From contig CM055105.1 of assembly GCA_029204225.1 (NCBI GenBank), forward strand, positions 12,826,654 to 12,890,653: a DNA stretch of 64,000 nucleotides, in the 5' to 3' direction. The stretch comes from Diphasiastrum complanatum (taxonomy: Eukaryota > Streptophyta > Lycopodiopsida > Lycopodiales > Lycopodiaceae). Below the pieces are notes generated by a model. That model saw only the letters and a program-made list of their open reading frames with translations, made no database searches and was not told where the DNA came from. Numbering within the stretch: position 1 is the stretch's first letter; each line of letters starts with the position of its first letter. Below are positions 35,346 through 45,123 of the stretch, piece after piece. The translations under genes were made by a program, and so were the position numbers.

Positions 35346-36123
35346 AACTGGCACCCTCACGTTGCACGGAAATAATCATGACCTAGTGTCTCATTTGATG
35401 TACATTGATCTTAATTCAATTATTCCACAATGACCGGTTGAACACCCTAGGGATACATTCCACGAAAATAACTAGCAGCATATGGGGACTTCATTTCTTT
35501 TATTCTATGATTGTTGATTGAGTGCCTCCATGAATTTCCCTGTGACATTTGCAAGTAATTACACCCATATGACCGGCCAAGGGCCCTTGACCTTAACTAT
35601 TGAGAACCATGAAATTTCAAAGGCACGTACCTAAGCAACACTACAAGAAGTCATGATCCTAAAGTTAAAGGCTATATCCTAGGAGGTTAGAGGCATGGTC
35701 CTAGCATTGACTACAATGCCCTCACCTCAAGGGACCAGGCCCTAAAGAGTTAGGAACAAGTTAAGGGACACAGGGGCAATACTTTGAAGGCTTAAAGGTA
35801 GGGCCATAATGCACGATCACCAAGAGCACACTACATCGAAAGAGCTAGGGAAGGGATGCCAGGGAGCTAGGACTATCACCCTCACCTAGAGCTATGGATA
35901 TGGAAAGACATGACCAATAGGATCGAGAGTGTAGTTACACCTCCTTGCAGCCGTACATCTGGGGGCCTAGAAAACTCTCATCGGTTGGGGAGCACGGGTG
36001 GTTGAGACGGCCCTCGGGATTGGAAGCAGTATCCCTCAATCACTCATGTGAGGGCAATGTGGGCCCTTCCCCTTTTAGGACTTTACGGTGAGACCAATCC
36101 CCCGTCGAGAATTTTCCCTAACA
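35346..36123. mobile_element. Non-autonomous repeat interrupting Copia C
   Basis: It separates Copia integrase from Copia RT/RNase H. Its right end (about 35995-36122) resembles 17845-17975, and parts near 35395-35460 also resemble 17710-17815 (ACATTGATCTTAA, a GGGA(C/T)ACXTTCCACG-like string). Internal CTAGGA and AGGGACC-like words repeat. No coding capacity. Class unknown. Confidence 0.55.
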
Positions 36124-36860
36124 TCTTGCCTATGTAGTTAGCATATTGTCACAATTTATGTCGAATCTCGGCCTAACCTAGTACTAAGATACATTCAAGC
36201 CATGAAGAACTATGCTCAATGCTATAATGGAAATACAAAGGACGCTTTAATTTTACATGCTTATTGGGCTGGAGATGTGGACACAAGAAAATCCACTTTT
36301 GGCTACTTATGCTTTCTAGTAGGAGGACCCATTTCATGGAATAGTCAAAAGCATAAATGCATTCAAATCTTTGTCTTCCACAGAGTCCAAATATGTTGCC
36401 CCTCTGTAGTAAAGGAATTTATTTGGCTCAGAAGATTGCTTCAAGATCTTATGTTCTCTCAACTCAGACCAACTATATTGTATTGCGACAATCAGAGCTG
36501 TATAGCTCTATCTCTGAACCCACGAACTCACTCTAGAACTAAACGCATTGAAGTTCAATTTCATTTTCTTGGAGAGAAGGAGAAGGTTATGAACAAGATT
36601 GTTGAATTGAGTTACTGTCATACTGATAATATGTTGGCTAATATTTTGACTAAACCTCTGGACAAAAATTACAGAATCTGGAAATTCAAAATCAAAACAC
36701 TTTTGAAGGGCGAAGGCATCTGGTCGGTGACGGAACTCTCAGAGGTGCAGCCTCTAGAGGGAGACCCGAGGAGAGCTAAATGGATCAGAAAAGATGAGCG
36801 CGCAATGGCGATCATCATTTCGTCCATAAACAAAGATCTACTCATGCAGATTGAAGACTA
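36124..36860 (+). pseudogene. Copia RNase H fused in frame to a second Copia gag
   Basis: From 36124 the RT end (LAYVVSILSQFMSNLGLT, then stops) leads into RNase H (DVDTRKSTFGYLCFLVGGPI, ILYCDNQSCIALSLN, NMLANILTKPLDKNY). Directly after that, at about 36667, the same frame becomes the beginning of a Copia gag (RIWKFKIKTLLKGEGIW, with EDERAMAII-like KDERAMAIIISSINKDL). So the 3' end of one element is joined to the 5' coding part of another without LTR or primer site. The usual catalytic residues of RNase H are only partly kept. Confidence 0.85.
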
Positions 36861-37027
36861 GAAAGTAGCCATGCAACATGGGAAAGATTAAAACAGAAGT
36901 ATGAAGTGAGGACTGCAGCTTCAATCATGCACCTTTACAATCAACTGCAATCCATACGATAGGATGGCAACCAGTTAAATCAGCACGTTGAGAATATCAG
37001 AATGATCTTTGCTCAGCTCGCTGCATC

Positions 37028-37597
37028 ATGAGTCTACCAGATATGACATTCGACAAAACAGTCAGTCTTGTCACTAATGAGAGACTGATGAGAGACGAAG
37101 GAGAGGGAAGCAGTGATCAAGAGAAGGTTCTCTTCACGAAAGGAAAGAAGAAAAACAAGAACAAGCCAAGATTCGAGAAGACGAAGTCCTCGAATCAACA
37201 ATCTTCTTCCTGCGATCACTGCCACAAACCAAGCCATGTGGCCAAAAAATACTGGTTCAATCCAGCAATACCTTGCATGCACTACAAGACTAAAGGGCAT
37301 TCTGCATACGACTGTAGATTCAACCCAAAAAAGAAGAACAAAGCTGAAAAAGCTAATGTTGCAGAGTCTTCAAAGGATGCTGATAGAGGTGACGAAGCTT
37401 TCACGATACTCGATGAAGCTTCAACCAGCTACACTGAACACAACTACGATGTAGTCATTGATTCAAGAGCAACATCACACATCACCTGCAACAAGAAGAT
37501 CTTGATCGACTTCAGAGAGTTCAAAAACAACAGATTAGTGATTCTAGGTGATGGGAGCAGACACTATGTCAAAGGCATCGACACTCTACAGCTGTGA
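37028..37597 (+). pseudogene. Family A gag end and protease
   Basis: A Lys-rich stretch is followed by two zinc knuckles, both damaged (CDHCHKPSHVAKKYW with the last Cys lost; CMHYKTKGHSAYDC with the second Cys replaced by Tyr). The protease box is VIDSRATSHIT in place of DSGATSHIT, so the Gly after the catalytic Asp-Ser is Arg. Inactive by inspection. Confidence 0.87.
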
Positions 37598-37858
37598 ATA
37601 GCGTCAGGCCAAGCAGAGCTACCAAGAGCACTCTATGTGCCCTCACTCAGAAAAGATATGCTATCTGTCTCCAAGATGGCATATCTTGGCATTCGAGTTT
37701 TGTTCGATGGCAACACATGCCATATGATCGAGAAAATGACAAGCAAGTTGCTGACGGTCGGATGCAGAGAGGGAAATCTCTACAAGGCCAAAATAGTCAG
37801 CAACTTTGATAGCATATTGAATGCATCAGAAAATGAAGATCAGCTCTAGCATAGGAGA

Positions 37859-38580
37859 ATGTATCATCTGAACATGCGGAGCTTGTACGACATGAGCAGA
37901 AAAGACATTGTCACAAATATCAAGATTTCAAGACCCAAAACTGAGTTCTGCGAAGCCTGTCAGAAAGGCAAACAACATCAAAATCCATTCACGCATGAGG
38001 AAAGAAGAGCCAATGAAGTTCTTGAGCTCATCCACTCTGATGTCTGTGGACCGATGAAGATGGATTCGCTCTCAGGTTGGAGATACTTTCTGACGTTCAT
38101 AGATGATTACAGTCGGATGGCCACAATCTACTACTTAAAGAATAAATCCAAAGTGTTGATTCCTTCAAAAAGTTCACGGCATTTGCAGAGAACCACATCT
38201 CGAAAAAGATACAGATCCTTAGATCTGACAACGGAGGTGAATACAAAAGCACATAATTCTCAAGATTCTATGAAGAACAGGGGATCGAACACCAGTTCAC
38301 GCCTGCATACACACTAGAATAAAATGGTGTGGTAGAAAGAAGGAATAGAACGCTAGTCGAAGGAGCCAGATGCATGATGGCACAAGCTCAATTGTCAAGT
38401 CAATTATGGGCTGAGGCAATAGCTGCAACTATACACCTACAGAACAGATCTACAACGACAATGCTGAAAAAAAAAAACACCATACGAAATATGGACAGGT
38501 ATAAAGCCTGATCTCTCATATGTACGAGTGTTCGGATGTGCCGCATATAGGCACATTCCAAAAGAAAAAAGAAGCAAGCT
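37859..38580 (+). pseudogene. Family A integrase (frameshifted)
   Basis: The zinc end is CEACQKGKQHQNPF. The first catalytic Asp is in IHSDVCGPMKMDSL. Then comes FIDDYSRMATIYYLKNKSK, where the frame shifts. The second Asp region (RSDNGGE) and the Glu region (VVERRNRTLVEGAR) lie in other frames. Confidence 0.88.
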
Positions 38581-38934
38581 CGATGACAAATGAGAGCAAA
38601 CAATCATGGTTGACTACTCAAACGGAACACAAGTGTACAGACTCTACGATCCAACCACGAAGAAGGTTGTTTCGAGCAGAGATGTGAAGTTCGATGAGAC
38701 CACATTCCCTGGATTGAAAGATGAAAGAGGCCATGAGATCTTCACACTGCTGCCTATTCAAGAGGGAGATCGAGGACAGACATCATATAAGAATGCAGAG
38801 CCACAGACTCCAGAGCAACATGAAGTAGAGGATCAATCCCACAAACAAGAAACGTTCGAGGAGTGACGAAACGAACCTCGAAGGTCAACGAGACAAAGAA
38901 GACCTCGCAAGGATGACAACAAGTCCATAACTGG

Positions 38935-39363
38935 AGGATGTACCATAGCGTGCGGAGCTGCAATCAACTGGATATGCAAAAAGCAAACCTTGGTGGCTCA
39001 ATCCTCTTGCGAGGCTGAATACGTTGCAGCTTCAAAGGTGGCGAATGAGGTAATGTTGCTGCAGATGCTGCTGGAGGCAATCTAGATACCACAAGAAGGG
39101 CCAAGCACAATGTTGATGCACTCTCACAATGCCATCTATCTTTCTCGGGATCCTGTCTTCCATTCAAAGACAAAACACATACCTCCGAAGTACCATCACA
39201 TTCGAGATCTAATCTCAAAAGAAGAGCTACAGGTCAAGTATATAAAATCAGAAGACATGATTGCAGATCTGCTCACAAAGCCGCTCGACAAACCACTCTT
39301 TGCCAAGCAAAGAAGGGCAATGGGATTAAACGTGCAAAGTTGTAAGGTTCAAGAGGGAGTGTA
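38935..39363 (+). pseudogene. Family A RNase H joined after deletion
   Basis: RPRKDDNKS, a segment normally upstream of RT, is joined in frame to the middle of RNase H. Landmarks SCEAEYVAASK, FHSKTKHIPPKYHHI and IADLLTKPLDKP follow. One stop lies inside (after LLEAI). The sister copy at 21150-21535 also lacks RT but has a different joint. Confidence 0.85.
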
Positions 39364-40085
39364 AAAAATGGTGAACTCTTGCACATTTGCTGCAACATGA
39401 ACATGAAGCAAAGGCCGAACGAGAACAATTTGCGAAGGTCAACGTGCCTTGAGTTGAAGACGAATGATTCGCGAGTCATTCATCAATCGTAGACATACCT
39501 CCAAGACCACAAAATTGCAAAGCATTGCAGGACCATAAGAAGCCATAAAGCGACGCAAAACAAAAAGAACGAAAGCAAACGAAGGAAACAAAACAAATGA
39601 AGGAGAATCTTTCGCGCTGTCAGCTAGCAACTCAACGGGCTTGGAGTTGTAGACTTCACGCCTAGCTGAAACGAGTGGCAACAACGGAGAGTAACTGATT
39701 AGTTGATTAGCCTTAACTAGTCTTGTGATTCCGCGTTAAGCTATCTTGTAAACTCCACACAGTGGAGATATAAGCTATCCTTTTTGGATCATAAAAATAT
39801 ACAAGAGAATAGAAAGATTTTCTGTAGGAGACAGAGAGTGAGACGTAGCGAGTAGGGTAGAAAAAGAAAATACTAGAAACAAAAGAGCTGTGCATGAAAG
39901 TCTGCCAATGAGCAGAATACAACTAAAAGAGTAGAGTGTCATTCTGCCAACGAGCAAGACACTAACTATCTCGCTCTAAGATAAAACTTATAATATAGTC
40001 GCTCTATTCTCATGGATCTCCTTGTCTTGTGCTGGCTGTCTTGATTGTTAGAATGAAATGTGTTATGTGATGTGCAGTCGCATGT
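39360..40085 (+). repeat. Family A 3' LTR
   Basis: It starts TGTAAAAAATGG, shares AAACTCCACACAGTGGAGAT with the other family A LTRs, and carries the CCAACGAGCAAGACACTAACT stretch. The right end is approximate. Confidence 0.75.
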
Positions 40086-40217
40086 CTAGGTTCTTGTGAA
40101 GCTTCCGAGCAAAAGAAAATTCAAAGACACAAAATTGTTCGCGAATACGAAAACAAAAACAAAAAAGAAACAATTTTGTTTTCGCGACACTAAACGGTTT
40201 CGCTTTCACGACAGATT

Positions 40218-40753
40218 TTACGTGCAAAAATGTTGGCTAACACAAGATCGGGTCGAGTGCCAGACCATGGCATACATGATCAATCCAAATATTGATTGAT
40301 AGGGATATTTGCACATCTCCTTCTTCTTTGTTTCAGTTGGGCACATGTCCTTTGATAGTTTGAATCCTGGATCTATAGGCGAGTATATCGACTTGCAGTC
40401 TTCCATGCCATACCTATAAAATACACTGGTTAAATACCTTTGTTAGCTTATCATGATCCTTCTACTTACTCTGACAGATACTCTCCCCCATTATTTGTGT
40501 TGAAGGTCTTGAGTTTTTGACCAGTCTGTGTCTCAGCAAACTGCTTGAATTCTTTGAAACAGTTGAATGCCTCAAACTTGTTCTCGATGAACATAATACT
40601 AATGAATCTTGAATGGTCATCGATAAAAGTGATGAAATATAGAGCTGAACTCATAGAAGGAGTACTCATAGGATCGCACAGATCACTATGTATCAATACT
40701 AAATAAGAAACTGGAACTCGAACAATTCGCGAAACTGAGGGACTCGAACTCAA
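40218..40753 (-). mobile_element. Copia D fragment, integrase joined to RT
   Basis: On the minus strand an integrase core piece (LVLIHSDLCDPMSTPSMSSA, FIDDHSRFISIMF, then NTNNGGEYLSE, second Asp replaced by Asn) is followed within about 60 bases by the RT end (YGMEDCKSIYSPIDPGFKLS, SIFGLIMYAMV). The second half of integrase and most of RT are deleted. No LTR is placed. Confidence 0.82.
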
Positions 40754-41142
40754 AACTCAAACAAATAATTGTCACGAGAAATCAGAGAATCAGACAACCT
40801 TAGGATAGCTTAGAGTACGTGATTTCTATCCACAATTGTCTTGTGCTCATCATTTTGCTGAATCAATCTATCATTTGTGTTCAATATTATGTCAGATTCT
40901 CTGTGATCTCATATTGCTTTTGTCTGAGAATTCAATTCTTCATTGTTTGGCTACGTAATCACTTTAGCTCTGATGATTTCAAAGTTAGTTGCTAGAAGAT
41001 TGAACGTGACTCTTGTCATTATGTTTTGTTCAATATTGATAGGCGTAGCCATGCATTATTAAAGCAAGTCCATTTCGCTGTGCTCGATAAGCCGTTCACA
41101 AGTTTTGACTTGTCGTTGTTGCATTATCACCTCTTTCCAACA

Positions 41143-41160
41143 TAGTATCAAAGCTCTAAT
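41143..41160 (+). promoter_or_regulatory. Decayed tRNA-iMet primer site
   Basis: TAGTATCAAAGCTC is two substitutions from TGGTATCAGAGCTC and follows a CA end (CTTTCCAACA). It marks the start of the plus-strand Copia at 41392. Confidence 0.65.
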
Positions 41161-42104
41161 ATATAATATCATAGCGTACCTTCATGATATCAGAGTGATC
41201 TATTAAATAACGGTTGTAATTCTTGATGTCATTCACGATATCAAATTGACATCATTTGATACTTTTCATAGTATCATATTTTGTGGTATCAAATTTTAGT
41301 ATAAGGTAGTTGATTTCCAATTGTAGTGCAACACGATATCTCTCTCTCTCTCTCTTAACATCATCGATATATCGACAGACTAAAGTTCCAGATGGACTCT
41401 CAGAGTAAAGTTGGTCTTATCGCATACAACAAGCTGAATGGATCCAATTACTACCTGTGGAAATTTAAGATGAAGACCTTGCTGATCGCCAATGAGTTGT
41501 GGGATGTTGTCATAGGTAGTACAGAAGAGAAGCTTGAAGACGACACAACCGACTCAAAATGGAAGTCGAAGGATGGTAAAGCCTTCGCGCTTATTATTCT
41601 CAATATATCAGACACTCAGCCACATAGCTGAAGTTCAAACTTTGAAACAAGTATGGGACGTCATGAACTAACTATATGATGTGTAGGATGTAACTTCTAA
41701 GTTACATCTATGAAGAAAATTATTCACTCTCAAGATGTCAAATGGTGATTCAATTCAAAATCACGTTAACCAGTTTAAAAATCTCTTGCAACAGATGGTC
41801 GCTGTTGGATCAAGACGATCAAGACACAATCATGACATTGCTTTCAAGCTTGCCCTCTACATATGAGAACTAGGTGATGATCATATCGACACACTCATAT
41901 TTAACTCCTACTAGAGTTATCACTATGTTGCTGTAGGAAGATAATCAAAGAAGTCAAGACGCTTCGACGACTTCATCATCTCATGCTCTATATGTCAACA
42001 AAGGCTCAAAACGACAGAAGCAGAAAAGTTCTAAGCAGTCCGCATAAAAAAAAAAACCGACTCAAAGTCAAGAACAATTATCAAATCCACAGTCAAAAAA
42101 GAAG

Positions 42105-42797
42105 ATGTTTTGTCAGTATTGCAAACACACTAATCATGAGATCCAGGATTGTAGGGTTCTCAAAGCGAAAAATGCCAATAAGCAACCAGATCAACATGCG
42201 AATGCAGTCATAAAGGAAGCTAAGACAATGCTATCTTCCGAATTCGACATGACCGATCTAGATGACGCTCATTACTGTCTAGGTATTCAAATCCGAAGAT
42301 ACAAAAAACAGAAGTTGATCTATATTTCTCAGCAAAGATACATTCACAATGTCTTAATCAGATATAATATGATGAATTGCAAATTAGCTCTCTCGCCAAT
42401 GGATCCGGGACTCAAGATGTCAAAGGACCAGTGTCCCCAAACAATCGAAGAGAAGGAGCAGATGCGTGAGTATCCTTATCATTCGATAATAGGATCTCTT
42501 ATGTATGCGATGATCTGTACCAAACTAGACATAGCTTTTGTAGTCAGTTCATTAAGTCAGTATATGACCAATCTTGGTATAACACATTGGAAGGCTCTTA
42601 TCAGAGTCACGAGATATCTTCGAGCTACTATAAACTTTTGCATTTTTTATGGAGGAGTCGACAACAACAAACTCAATATTCTCAGTGGATTTTCAGATAA
42701 CGAGCACTTGCGGAATCTTCAAAGGCAAATCCCGTCGACCATCGTAAGTGACCTTCTTACGATCTCCTACGATGGAAGCCATGACCAGAGTCACTAA
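42105..42797 (+). pseudogene. In-frame zinc-knuckle/RT fusion
   Basis: A 230-residue open frame. Residues 1-20 are a complete CCHC knuckle (CQYCKHTNHEIQDC). From about residue 37 it is Copia RT after the YVDD box (SSEFDMTDLDDAHYCLGIQI, SPMDPGLKMSK, YHSIIGSLMYAM). The YVDD box itself is absent. The frame is open across the joint, so the deletion kept phase or drifted back into it. The last 40 residues are not Copia-like. Confidence 0.87.
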
Positions 42798-42970
42798 CTC
42801 CCAATGAAGTCTGTGAACGCACTCAACTCTCCTCAACCGTCTGAAAACGTAAGCAACCTACTTACGGTTATCAACGAAGTCGACCAACGACAACGATTTG
42901 CGAGTTCTTGCGATATCAGCCAACGAAGTTGACCTATCTCATCGATCAGCTATGTAAGTTATCACTTACG
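42741..42970. repeat. Three hairpin units at about 105 bp spacing
   Basis: Stem-loops built on CGTAAG...CTTACG occur at 42741-42763 (8 bp perfect stem), 42846-42868 and about 42954-42969, about 105 bases apart. The last two are followed by a CAACGAAG word. A TATA box follows at 43122, so this is probably LTR U3 sequence. Confidence 0.75.
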
Positions 42971-43121
42971 GGTACCAACGAAGGATTCAAACAATCACCT
43001 GCTAAACGAACGTACAACATATTCAAATTTGAATAATTGGGTACATTGAATCTAGACCCAAAATTAGTAGGATTAGCATTTTGGTGAGAAAGCCAAGTGG
43101 CCAAATAAGGTTTGGACTTGC

Positions 43122-43128
43122 TATAAAA
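43122..43128 (+). promoter_or_regulatory. TATA box of a probable LTR promoter
   Basis: TATAAAA in a sequence CTATAAAAGG, about 150 bases right of the hairpin repeats and followed by a CT-rich stretch. It fits an LTR U3/R boundary on the plus strand. The element is not otherwise defined. Confidence 0.5.
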
Positions 43129-43130
43129 GG

Positions 43131-44580
43131 ATGTAACTCGTGGAGAGAGCTATCTTCTCTCTTCTCTGTCTCATTTCATGCTTATATATGGTTCTCTTGG
43201 GTTCTACTACCCATTGGTGCACTATCTTGGTGATTGCTTGCAATTTTATGTGTAGAATGATCTATATTTGCTATTTTTGGATCCACACGTGTGAAACACA
43301 ATAGCTTGCTGGTTTTGTGGATGCTGATTTTTTCTACATTGGTGAGATTGGTAGTGTATGTCTCTTCTAACCAAAGATCATTCAAGTAGATTGGATCATA
43401 ATGATATGAAATCTTTCACACAGAGTAACGTATCCTCCGTATGCGTGCACGCATGCGCTTTATTATCGACAATAAATCAAAAACTTATATGCTTTAGAGT
43501 AGAAGAATGGGTTGAATGTGTATGTAAAAAATCAAACAAATACTGACCTTGATTATGGAGGAGACTATGAGCTGTACTTTGGATCGTTGCTAGGAATCTC
43601 GGTACAAAGCTCATGGGCACCACCAATGATCCTTCTATAAATACATGAAAGTAGATATTTCAACACAGTAAGACAATAGGTGCTTTACTTGGATCAACAA
43701 ATACAAGAAAATATGTGTTTTAGTCTAGAATAACAATTTGATTCTATTTGAAGTCTTCAAAGCCTAAACCAAACTACACAAAAAATTGTCATTCTAGATG
43801 AATCCTATGACATTGTTGAACAGTCCAAGCACCCATCTTGTCACATGTATGAATGCTTAGTTTCAATGTTGGCCATAGAGAACATGTGGTTTTCAGCACT
43901 AGTTGTTGTCCTTGATGCACGTTTGTAGCTAGACCAAATCATTATAGCTAACATGAAAGAAAAAGATTTTATGGAAAATAGCTAAAATTTACCTTTTTTC
44001 AATGAATGGATAAATGCAAACAAGTTACTAGAATGCACAAAATAAGATTGTTAATGTAAATGCAGGAAACAAAAACCTAGTTGCAGAGGATACTAACAAC
44101 TGAAATAGAAATCGTTGCCAAAACACATGGTAGAATGCCACTGATCATTGTTAGAAATGTGGTAGATCATTGTGTGGATCGATGTTGTTGTAGTGGATGA
44201 GACTAGTTGTAGCATGGATCGTTGTAGTATGAGCGAGTAGCAGAAGGATAGCTGCTAGAAAAATAGAAAAATGGAAATCAATTTATGGAAATGACAAGAT
44301 TGTATGCACATTAATGTCCCAGGCTCTTCATCAACATTTTTGTGCGTGAAGGTAAGAGGTGCGCTGAGCAAAGAGAGGGCATCCCATTGATCGTGATGTG
44401 GTAGGGAGTTGTTTTGTAGGAGATGTCCAGCACTCTCCCCAAGATCTCCAACCATCTCTTATTGCCTAGGGTTCTCTTGCATGATCCACGTAGATGCCCA
44501 TGCCTATCCACACATTGGCAATAGAGGTCTTGTGTGATGGGTCATGGGGTAGTGCAACTGAAATAACCACTGAAAAAACG
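43131..44580. other. Spacer upstream of the eL6 gene, no gene seen
   Basis: AT-rich sequence with short frames lacking motifs. The first part may belong to the LTR with the TATA box at 43122. Confidence 0.4.
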
Positions 44581-44598
44581 GGTATTCCACTTACCCAA

Positions 44599-44705
44599 GG
44601 CCCATGTGGAAACACGTGAGAAACTCTTTGAAGGCAACCACCCTTAGCTTTTCATTTGAATGGCACAATGGCTTTGAAGGCCGTTGCCAACAAAACCCTA
44701 GATCT

Positions 44706-44739
<34 letters not shown>

Positions 44740-44750
44740 TAGTTAGGGTT
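44599..44750 (+). promoter_or_regulatory. Promoter/5' leader motifs of the eL6 gene
   Basis: A site II-type box (GGCCCA, complement of TGGGCC) lies at 44599-44604. A telo-box (AAACCCTAG) is at 44693-44701, a second in reverse (TTAGGGTT) at 44743-44750, and a (CT)n tract at 44709-44736 lies between them. A CACGTG core lies at about 44613. Site II plus telo-box is the known arrangement for plant ribosomal protein genes. I see no TATA box. Confidence 0.7.
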
Positions 44751-44869
44751 ATCTCTTTCTTGTTGTATAGAAGCCGCCTTCGAGTTTGCAAGCGAGAAGA
44801 CAGCGTTGAGGAGCAGATCGCTAGCCTAGAGGAGAAGAAGAAGGCAGCAGCGGCAGCGGCAGGGCAGCG

Positions 44870-45123
44870 ATGGCGAAGGCGAAAGGACCCAGGGCATCCA
44901 GGAACAAGGATTTGGTGCGTGGCATTGGCGCTCACTCTCGTTCCAAGGTGTACCACAAGCGCGGCTTGTGGGCGATCAAGGCCAAGAACGGTGGAGTCTT
45001 TCCCCAGCACGCAAAACCCAGCAAGCCTGAGGCTCCAGCCGTACGGGCCCCCAAGTTCTACCCCGCTGAGGATGTGCCCAAGCCTCTTGTCAACAGGCGC
45101 AAAATCAAGCCAACTAAACTAAG
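44870..45123 (+). CDS. RPL6: eL6 exon 1
   Basis: It encodes residues 1-84 plus two bases of Arg 85 (AG split). The donor is GTTCCT. Confidence 0.93.

Larger units (their letters stand above)
36667..40085 (+). mobile_element. Copia family A copy, gag to 3' LTR, RT deleted
   Basis: Plus-strand family A element starting inside gag at the chimeric junction. Gag with two damaged zinc knuckles and protease is at 37028-37597, GAG-pre-integrase and integrase at 37859-38580, the region after integrase at 38606-38930. RNase H resumes at about 38935 (TIACGAAINWICKKQTLVAQ, SCEAEYVAASK) and ends at 39363. RT is entirely missing. A purine tract AAGAGGGAG precedes the 3' LTR, which starts at 39360 and runs to about 40085. 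Confidence 0.87.
41143..42797 (+). mobile_element. Copia D-like element with gag joined to RT
   Basis: After the primer site, a gag start at 41392 (SQSKVGLIAYNKLNGSNYYL, WKFKMKTLL) continues through several frames to the zinc knuckle at 42105. There it passes without interruption into the late part of RT. Protease, integrase and the RT catalytic core are missing. RNase H fades out at about 42700. Confidence 0.85.

Noticed and set aside
44604-45122. 172-residue frame over the eL6 start
   Set aside because: It runs through the leader in another frame; the eL6 frame matches the known protein from its first residue.
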